The position numbers were made by a program, and so were the translations under genes. 64,000 nucleotides of DNA from Naganishia liquefaciens (lineage: Eukaryota; Basidiomycota; Tremellomycetes; Filobasidiales; Filobasidiaceae): the NCBI GenBank assembly GCA_013423385.1, contig BLZA01000007.1, positions 806,001-870,000 on the forward strand, given 5' to 3'. This document shows positions 57,301 to 64,000 of this stretch, piece by piece; the stretch's first letter is position 1, and every line of letters begins with the position of its first letter. The notes under the pieces were generated by a model. The model was given only the letters and a program-made list of their open reading frames with translations. It had not been told where the DNA came from and made no database searches.

Positions 57301-58669
57301 GCGCCTCCGCGATCGCTCGACTCAGGATGTTGAGAATTCGGATTCTGCGTTCGGAAATGACACGTGCCGTGTTGTCAAAGTTTGGGATAAATATTCCGTC
57401 TACTGCGCCATTGGGGCCGCGAAGAGGAATCATTGACCAAGTGAAGTATGTTTCTAGCAAGCAGAGCATCTGTGAATATAGCAAACAGCTTGAAGCTGAT
57501 GGAGACGAACCTTCTAGGTAATTGCCCCTTTTCAGAAACATTTGAGCTTCTGACACGTGAATGACGTTCCCCGCCATTGCAGAGGCGACGACTGGACTCA
57601 AGCCTTCCCACACTTCGGGCCAGGCGAGATCGTAGCGCATGCCCAATATGCCTGGATGTTTCACTCCGATGACTTTGCTATATGGCTCATTGCTGCATGG
57701 GGGACGGAAGAGTAAGCCTTCGAGTTCGCATGCATACAACCTGACTCACTAAAGCAAGATCAATTCGGGACCCCAGACCAGCAGGCACGGCGACGGCGTG
57801 GAAAGACATAAATTAACCATGGTCAACAGACTTTGACACCATCTCTCTGGCGGCCCCAGGGGCGTGCTTGCCCAATCCACCGATCCGAATAACTCGCTGT
57901 GACGTCTTGTTTCTTCCGTATCCCCTGGAACATCCAACCATCTCGGTGCGGTCTTGGGTCGTTCTGCCTCTGTTACCGCGGGATTTTCTTGCCAGCTCGA
58001 TGGATCCTGCGGCTCCTCGTTTCCAATGACGGTCAAAAACCTCCCACTGCGAATCGAGGTCACACTCCAGGTTATGCGTCGGTCTGCTGAGTTTTTGCTG
58101 GCTAGCGTGTGGAATTTGTTGCTACGACTGGAACCCATTGACCAAACTCGCTGAAGCAAGTTCTCCGTTCTCAATTCTTCCAACAGCAACTCCTCGACAT
58201 CCGCCGAGATGTACCGGTTGCCCCAGATGACTCGGCATTCCGTTGGCGGTGAGGTGAGGTGAGACAAAGCATCTACCGTCCCGGCCGAAGAACCTGTTGA
58301 CCCATAAGATGTCGGCCAACTGCCTCCGCTGGACGTCATCCGTGTGAGATGAGGCCTAGTGGTCAATCCATTTGTATTCCGAGCCGGAGGGCTCAATCTA
58401 GAGCCGGAAGGTGTCGCATCGCCCTTCGCTGTAACCTCGCCCTCTTCCTCCATACTTCCGCAGAACAAAATGGCGGCTGGAGCGTCGAGAGCGCCAAGGT
58501 ACTCTTCCAAAGCGATTTGACGGTGCAGGTTTTCTGGCTGTGTCGCCGTTCCCGCTCGAGTTTGCCGCTTCCTCCAATGCTGCGCCGACGCTGAAGGTGT
58601 CCTCTTCAACTTGCCCGGGTCCATAGAAGTGTCCATGACGACATCCGGAGTGCCTTGTCGTGATGCCAT
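54356..58669 (-). CDS. hybrid histidine kinase (GAF-PAS-HisKA-HATPase-receiver)
   Basis: This fungal two-component sensor is about 1270 residues in roughly nine exons. A Ser-rich N-terminus of about 280 residues leads to a GAF-like region (ILNILSRAIAEARSPEAIAS, then NIDIPFMAMYLAT). A coiled linker (LQVLLKKKTDELRSAELKM) precedes a PAS domain (AFECCPTGIWIANKDFEIVY, then NPAYYHITGL, with a VDITHRKEKEEYQ exit). The phospho-acceptor His is in DMTSHELRNPLSAI. ATPase boxes are N (LINLLTNAIKV), G1 (VQDTGPGLS) and G2 (YGGSGLG). The receiver begins LQVLLTEDNLINQQLLKRQL, has the phospho-Asp in CVLMDVEMPVMGGLECA and the Lys in AAVSKPF, and ends DTRDAAHL. It should signal through an HPt protein to a MAP kinase or Skn7-type regulator. 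The stimulus is unknown. Confidence 0.93.
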
Positions 58670-59736
58670 GTCAGGTGATTGGTCGAAAATATCGCCTAGC
58701 CGGCGTCGACTACGCCCAAAGACCCAAGGCCCTTACTCAAGGACGGTGAGTGTCGATATCGATCGCTGACCGAGACCTGGGAGATCGTCTCGATCCGTCT
58801 CGGGACGTCTAGTGTATCAAGGTGTTGTAGGAAGAGTGACTCGGTTCACGGAACATCGTCTGACCCAAAACATGAAGTGAATGAAGATCTCTGGGTGGCA
58901 GTCGTTGAGCTGATCTGGCCTCTAGTAGCTCACCACCGTTGGCCGTGGTACTCGTTTGCACGTCTCTCTGGCCGACGGGCTGATGAGCGAATTGGCAGCG
59001 GAAGCATAACAGCTAGAAGAGTACGGATGGCAGCTATCAAACCTGGCAGATAACGTTGCTGGCAAGCTGGCAGTCATCAGCTTGGCAAAAAGCGGTTAAT
59101 CGATGCAATTTTTAGTCACAATTCTTAAAAGCAGAATAGCAAAAGCGAAACGCGACTCGCTCCTCGGCACTGGCCCTGTGAATCAATGTTGATGAGCAGT
59201 CAGAGGAAATATCATCAGGAAGGTCTCGAGCAGACAACTCGCAACGCGTGTTCAGTACTGGTCCGCGCAGCAGGGTATAACGTCGAATCATAAGATGATC
59301 ATCATCACGAGTATTTGGTCTGAGAATTGTCTTAGAATTGTTCGTCAGGCCAGCTGATCGCTATCAGGCAGCTTGTCACTTGTTCGGGTGGCTGTTGGGG
59401 TTGGAAGCTCCGTCGATCATCAACCAGGAACGATACTGTACAGACAGCTTACAGAGCTGCTTCCAGCATCTTGCAAAGCTCCTTGCAAGGCCTTGCAAGC
59501 AAGCTTTCCAGCAGATTTTCCAGCTAATGCAGCCTTGAGTAGGTAGTCTAGCTAGCTTTCTAATTTCTGACAGCTTTCCGGCTTTCAGCTTTCATCAGCT
59601 TTCCGCGGGCAGTTGATTTTAATTTCATCATGCATGCTTCGAAAGCTTCGAGCCATCCTTTGACCTATACTTATTTGACATCTGCCTATTTGGTATCTGT
59701 GTATATATCGTACTTTCAGCCTTCTGTTCGCACAGA
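58670..59736. other. gene-poor island with AGCTTTC and TGGCA repeats
   Basis: About 1.07 kb contains no convincing ORF. TGGCA recurs at about 59027-59095. TTGCAA(G/A) recurs with AAGCTCCTTGCAAG at about 59465-59503, and AGCTTTC occurs five times at about 59500-59605. The 14-mer AAGCTCCTTGCAAG also occurs near 8757. The left end is the promoter of the histidine kinase. Confidence 0.5.
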
Positions 59737-60069
59737 ATGACCGCAGAGAGCGATGAGAAGCACCTTCATAGCCTGAACGTCCGGCCAAGCTCTCTATCAG
59801 CTCGAACGCCTCGCCTTCCGCCTCTCCCTCAGAAGCGTCAAGTGATACCTAGAGACGATGATACATCGGCCAGCTCGATGATAATCTCCCCTTTCCTCGT
59901 GTATGAAGCTGCTCATAGGTCGAGACGATCTCGATTGACTTTAAGCGGTAAAGGCAAATGTGTCCATCTGGAGAGAGATCGCCGCACGACCGGCACTACG
60001 TTCAGCATAAAGATTGTCTACCGCGGACCCAGCCGGTCCACTCCGTATGGCATGTGCCCCCGTCCTTGA
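59737..60069 (+). CDS. hypothetical small protein
   Basis: A single open frame of 110 codons starts at 59737 and contains SSLSARTPRLPPLPQKRQV and SRRSRLTLSGKGKCVHLERD. It is basic and Ser/Arg/Pro-rich, with no membrane span and no recognised family. No long competing ORF lies on the other strand. It converges with the Spc3 gene. Confidence 0.4.
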   Translation: MTAESDEKHLHSLNVRPSSLSARTPRLPPLPQKRQVIPRDDDTSASSMIISPFLVYEAAHRSRRSRLTLSGKGKCVHLERDRRTTGTTFSIKIVYRGPSRSTPYGMCPRP

Positions 60070-60179
60070 TTAGTATTGGAAACGTGCTTTCATGACGGTT
60101 ATAACATCCGAATCTTGACGTTCAAGTAGCTGATTAGGCGAAGTGTTCAAATGTATGAGAGATAGCATGGAGGAATCCC

Positions 60180-61153
60180 TCAGCTCCCGATTCCTCCTCG
60201 CTTTACTTTTGGTACAATGAAGTCTCTGTCCGTCAGATTTGTGGTAGTGGTGTTTGCGAATGCCGGATTCCGCGCTTGTCCAGCGACTCCTGGCGTCAGG
60301 AAGCCAACATAAGGCATCAAATCGTAACGTAGAGTGAACTGCGCTGTCGGGATATCCCTCAAGGCAGAATATCAGCTGTCATCTCCATGTGCAACCTGAC
60401 AGGAGCGTACTTGAAGGAGCCCGACGGTCCTTTCCAGTTATGGTTCGCTCTTGCATTCTTGAAACTGAGTTTCGCAGCTTTCGGCACGCCGGGTCTTGCG
60501 AGGATACTGCTGAGCGTTGGTAGCTCGAATTCTGACTGAGGAAAGTATGCCTCGACAAAGGACGGTTTGCTGCGCTTAGACTTTGATCTCGACTTGGTTT
60601 GTCGACTAGAAGGCGGTGTGCGCGGAATAATCTTGTCCCAGATGACAACAGAATTCATGGACTTTATTGTAGAGATACTGTCAGTGGGTCAAATAGCAGA
60701 AGGCGAAACAAGCACCTACACCATCTCGGGTATTGTTATACTCCGCCGTCAGCGAGACATATAACTGTTTCGTATTCCAGGATCTGAATAAGGGCGAAAG
60801 ATCTTGAAGACAAGCAGGGGTAAGTAGGTGAGACGAATCTCCCCAGAGAGTATGCTTTGAGGCCCAATCGTGCGTACCCGCATCCATATCAAAGCGTAAC
60901 ATAGCATAGTCTTTCTTGCTATGCAGGAAACCCGATCCAGGCGCGCTTCATGCCCAGGAGATAGCTAAGTCAGAGTCGTTTCTCTCTAGACAAGAAACGT
61001 TACTCACATGAGAAATTGGTTGATTTGTATATCACCTGGCGTTACTGTAGGTATCGTCATCCATGATGTAACGGATATCACAGCCAGCAGGGCAAGGCAC
61101 ACCGACGTCGCCAAAGATGATACGTTTTGTATACGATTTAGGGTGGAATACAT
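60180..61153 (-). CDS. SPC3: signal peptidase complex subunit Spc3 (SPC22/23)
   Basis: This is an ER membrane subunit of the signal peptidase complex, required for cleaving signal peptides. It starts MYSTLNRIQNVSSLATSVCL with one span (ATSVCLALLAVISVTSWMTI), then a lumenal domain. YAMLRFDMDA joins across an intron to DLSPLFRSWNTKQLYVSLTA, the family's LxFDLxADLxPLFxWNTKQ block. This is followed by VVIWDKII, SFKNARANHNWKGPSGSFK and the closing TLRYDLMPYVGFLTPG. Exons are small and there are five or six. The C-terminus extends some 30 residues past the usual end (DRDFIVPKVKRGGIGS). It is head-to-head with the J-protein gene, about 470 bp apart. Confidence 0.9.
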
Positions 61154-61623
61154 GTTGCGGACCAGCGCCCGAGTCAAAGACGAAGATTGCTCGTGTAGAT
61201 CTTGTCGGTCGAGTTGGCGGGACGTATGAGCAGGTCACACAAAAAGTCAAGTAGTGATGGCATCATGCATGAGTGAATGCTGGATTGCAGGTTGTTTATG
61301 ATGAGCGACATGAACGCTGGAAGCGCCAGAACTCAACGTAAAATGCAATCTTTTCTGGAACGATGCAATCGCGCGTCCCATAATCCCCGTAATCCTGCTT
61401 ATATTTCCGATCAACCTGGTTCCGATTTGCGAATGTGAGACCTTCTTGCGATGCTCATGACGTCGATCGAACAGCACGAGCGTGATGGTGAAGAGGCCAT
61501 TCATGGCCTTCATCTGCTCTCTTTGTCGGGGGAACCAGTGCCGGATCTCTGTCACCTCAGCTATAAGCGCATAGAGGCTCATTCTCGTATCGACAAGCTT
61601 GCCGACTGTGAAATCCCACCATC
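61154..61623. other. divergent promoter region
   Basis: This separates the Spc3 (minus) and J-protein (plus) starts. Overlapping ORFs on both strands (61247-61582 minus, 61451-61765 plus) have no recognised product; the plus one overlaps the J-protein exon in another frame. Confidence 0.45.
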
Positions 61624-62630
61624 ATGTCTTTCGGCTTACAACCCGTGTGTTGCCGCTTCAGCGGACTACGGACAACCATACCAGGGAGATCATGGCATAC
61701 CGCTCGTCCAATACACACCTCTTCCCTACGACAGGCTCGCCAGCAAGATCATTATCATGTTCTAGGGCTTACAAAAAGTAGCTCCAAAAGGGATATCAAG
61801 AATAAATATTACGAGGTGAGTTGAAAAAATTGACGCAACCAGGGTGGCGCCAAAGCTAGCCCGCTGCGAACAACAGCGAAAAGTCAAAAGTATGCTGACC
61901 TCAAACCTTTCCCGTTTCGACAGCTCTCCAAAAAGAGCCATCCCGACCGAAAAGGAGGAGATAGAGCGACATTCGAGAAGGTCACCGAGGCGTATAGCAT
62001 TCTTGGCGATGATGCGAAACGGTGCGTGCAAACATCATTGCACATCGAGGGGTTCGTCCGAAAAGTTATCTAATCTCGCTGCCCATCAGCCGGCAATACG
62101 ATGCTTCAGTCTCTGGCAGTAGAGAAACCAGCTCGAACCATGGACCATCCACAGCTTATTCCCCACGCTCGCCCTACCTGCGCAGAAATCATGCTGCGGG
62201 CCCGCACCGGGCATGGTCGAATTCCCGCGATAGCACATTTGGACGCCATTCGACGCAATCTCGACAACAGGCCTATCCTGATTATGACTTTGCGCAACGA
62301 ACGGGCGGGTATGGATCGGCATACGCAAGTGCAGGTGCAAAGAAGCAGCATCCGCCACAATTCGGCTCTGCGAGTCATCATTTTGCGTATGGCGCAGGTG
62401 GCACCATGAGAAGCACGGGACAGAGGGGGAATTTCAGCAACGTTGACAGCAAGCACGAAGAGATCAAAAATGATAGCGGTTTGGGTCGCTTCGTTGGGGT
62501 GGTGGCCGTCTTGCTGATCGTCATCGGGCTTGGTGGCGGTTTCCATGCACAAGCAGCACATAGAGTGGCTTGGGAAGTCACTTCAGTAGACACCGAGACG
62601 GACATGCGGGAAGCTAGACGGTTAGAGTGA
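61624..62630 (+). CDS. mitochondrial-type J-domain protein (DNAJC30-like)
   Basis: Three exons are joined by a 114-nt and an 80-odd-nt intron, giving about 270 residues. The N-terminus MSFGLQPVCCRFSGLRTTIP then GRSWHTARPIHTSSLRQAR is Arg-rich and lacks acidic residues, like a mitochondrial presequence. The J domain follows: DHYHVLGLTKSSSKRDIKNK, YYELSKKSHPDR with the HPD triad, then FEKVTEAYSILGDDAKRRQY. A Ser/Tyr/Gly-rich linker precedes one C-terminal span (RFVGVVAVLLIVIGLGGG). J domain near the N-terminus, linker and single span match the DNAJC30 class of inner-membrane Hsp70 co-chaperones. The start ATG at 61624 is the first in frame. Confidence 0.82.
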
Positions 62631-62910
62631 TCGACTATATGACCTCTCTTTAAAGCCAGCGTTGTATCTTGTGGGCATCCCCCCTCTTAATCAATTTCAC
62701 AAACCTACTGTATCTTTAAAATGGATGTATTTCAGTCCAGGCTGTGCATTCCTCAAGGTGTGCATGTCTAGCAGATCAAAAATCACATTGGCCATATTGT
62801 GGAATTTACATAAAACTCCCTATTACGATCGTTTTCCATCGCGCCATCCTAGATCCGTCCTGGCCATCCACCTCACTGGCGATGGCGGCGCTGATTCCAA
62901 CGCCCGATTC
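62631..62910. other. convergent intergenic region
   Basis: This is the 3' flanks of the J-protein and the right-edge gene. No feature is seen. Confidence 0.5.
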
Positions 62911-64000
62911 TCACCGCGGTATCGGTGAGAACCTGCTGCCACTTGCTAATACTAGATTCTTTAGCCTGCCAGTCTTCTTCGACCCCGCTGACATGGGCGC
63001 AACAGTGCGCGGTCCATCTCGAGCGTTGTCAACAAGGACATCATCCTCAAGGTCGAATGCACTGTCGGTTATGCGACCAGCGCTCTCCCTAGTGATTGAC
63101 CCGAACGAAGACATGGATGGCCGAGTCCGGTGCCCCTGATTCGCCAAGCGCCAAGATGAGATTTGTTGCTGAATGGAATTGACCGGCGATTGTTCGTCCA
63201 TGATATCCAATCCATCGAAGCCGGGAGAGCCTTCCCCTCCAGAAAGCTGCCGAGCGCTATGCGCCGGGGACCTTATGTTTGTCGCGAGATGCCAATTCAG
63301 CTGGGGCTCACTGGAACCTCGGCGCATGGAGCGCTGGACGCACACAAAGTCAATATCGGGCAATGAGACGGAAGATGCAAACTCACGGCGAGGATGGCCC
63401 GCATTCGACCTTCATTCGCTTGATCGTAGTCCAGATCATACTGCGCGTCTTCTGCAAGAACCTTGTGCTCGACATCATCGTCTTCGGCGGAGAAGAATTC
63501 GTTGAGCGAATGCAGAGCGCCCACTAGGTCCCCCAGAGTATCATCTTTTTCGTCGAATTCGATGGGCGATAAAGCAATGTCGTCGTCACCATTGGGCGAT
63601 ATCGGACTACAGTCTTTATCGTACTCTGGCGGAGTATCCATTTTCGCCGGCGGTTCGGGAACATGCGCAGGCAACTTGGGCATGTGATGCGCGATCGTCA
63701 TTGTTGATGACTGATTAGCGACGTCAGGGACAGCCCGACTTGGAAGCTGTAGGTCCAACTCTGATGGCCTGACAGCCTGCAGTGCGTTTGTAACGAGAGT
63801 GCTGAAACCGTTCAAGTTGGCAATAGTGGGAAACAGAAGATTTTGCACGAAATTATTCGTTTCGACCATCTGTCCCGACTGGCTTTCGCGCAAAGAAGCC
63901 ACAACAATCAGACGCAATGCGTTCCGCAAAGCGATCTCGTGATATGCCTTGTGCTTTTATATACGAATCAGCAAGAGTCGTCAGTCGGACCGCAGTCGTG
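62911..64000 (-). CDS. partial hypothetical protein, runs off right edge
   Basis: At least three exons are implied. The visible N-terminal part reads KAYHEIALRNALRLIVVASL, probably helical and preceded by an intron near 63955. Then come FVQNLLFPTIANLNGFSTLV, a Pro/Asp/Glu-rich stretch (PPEYDKDCSPISPNGDDDIA), and IEFDEKDDTLGDLVGALHSL. After an intron near 63340-63390 the last exon is Ser/Arg/Gly-rich, with DIMDEQSPVNSIQQQISSWR and a basic end. No family is recognised. The stop at 62911 depends on there being no further intron near 62930. Confidence 0.6.

Overview
This window is nuclear DNA from a fungus. Almost every recognisable gene is cut by several short spliceosomal introns, mostly 47-77 nt with GT(A/G)AG-type donors and an AG acceptor. 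The gene content is eukaryotic and fungal: a V-ATPase a subunit, the SNARE Sed5, a signal peptidase subunit, a Dma1-type FHA-RING ligase, a hybrid histidine kinase, an allantoate-type permease and a mitofissin. The intron-dense, compact genes fit a dikaryan, most likely a basidiomycete or an early-diverging ascomycete. I cannot fix the species. I saw no reverse transcriptase, transposase, integrase or CRISPR.

Layout. 1-5 kb: an unresolved left edge, then a nine-exon, Gln-rich LisH (Flo8/SSBP-like) transcription regulator. 5-10.6 kb: a gene-poor, AGCT-rich stretch. 10.6-18.6 kb: an unknown protein, a short-chain dehydrogenase, a small unknown gene, the Dma1-like ligase and, divergent from it, an MMTAG2-like protein. 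19.2-32.3 kb: a co-directional plus-strand block of a bestrophin-like channel, indoleamine 2,3-dioxygenase, a BAR-like coiled-coil protein and an Adp1-like ABCG protein. 32.7-34.2 kb: an intron-containing tRNA-Arg(CCU) and a four-helix membrane protein. 34.2-36.7 kb is unresolved. 36.7-39.9 kb: a GNAT acetyltransferase and an allantoate-family permease. 39.9-42.1 kb: a second gene-poor island. 42.1-53.7 kb: V-ATPase subunit a, a DHA2 MFS transporter, Sed5, a 73-residue mitofissin (Atg44) homologue and NADPH-cytochrome P450 reductase. 54.4-58.7 kb: a GAF-PAS hybrid histidine kinase. 58.7-59.7 kb: a third AGCT-rich island. 59.7-64 kb: a small unknown ORF, Spc3, a mitochondrial-type J-protein and a gene running off the right edge.

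The genes are mainly independent housekeeping, membrane-traffic, transport and signalling functions, not one pathway. Head-to-head pairs that may share promoters are Dma1/MMTAG2, V-ATPase a/DHA2, Sed5/mitofissin and Spc3/J-protein. The most notable observations are structural: a 16-nt micro-exon coding the core of the RING finger, a probable GC-AG intron, large low-complexity insertions inside the FHA and bestrophin domains, the tiny mitofissin gene split by an intron, a dense TTGAC cluster, and three gene-poor islands that share short AGCT-type words. I found no clear multi-gene novel system.
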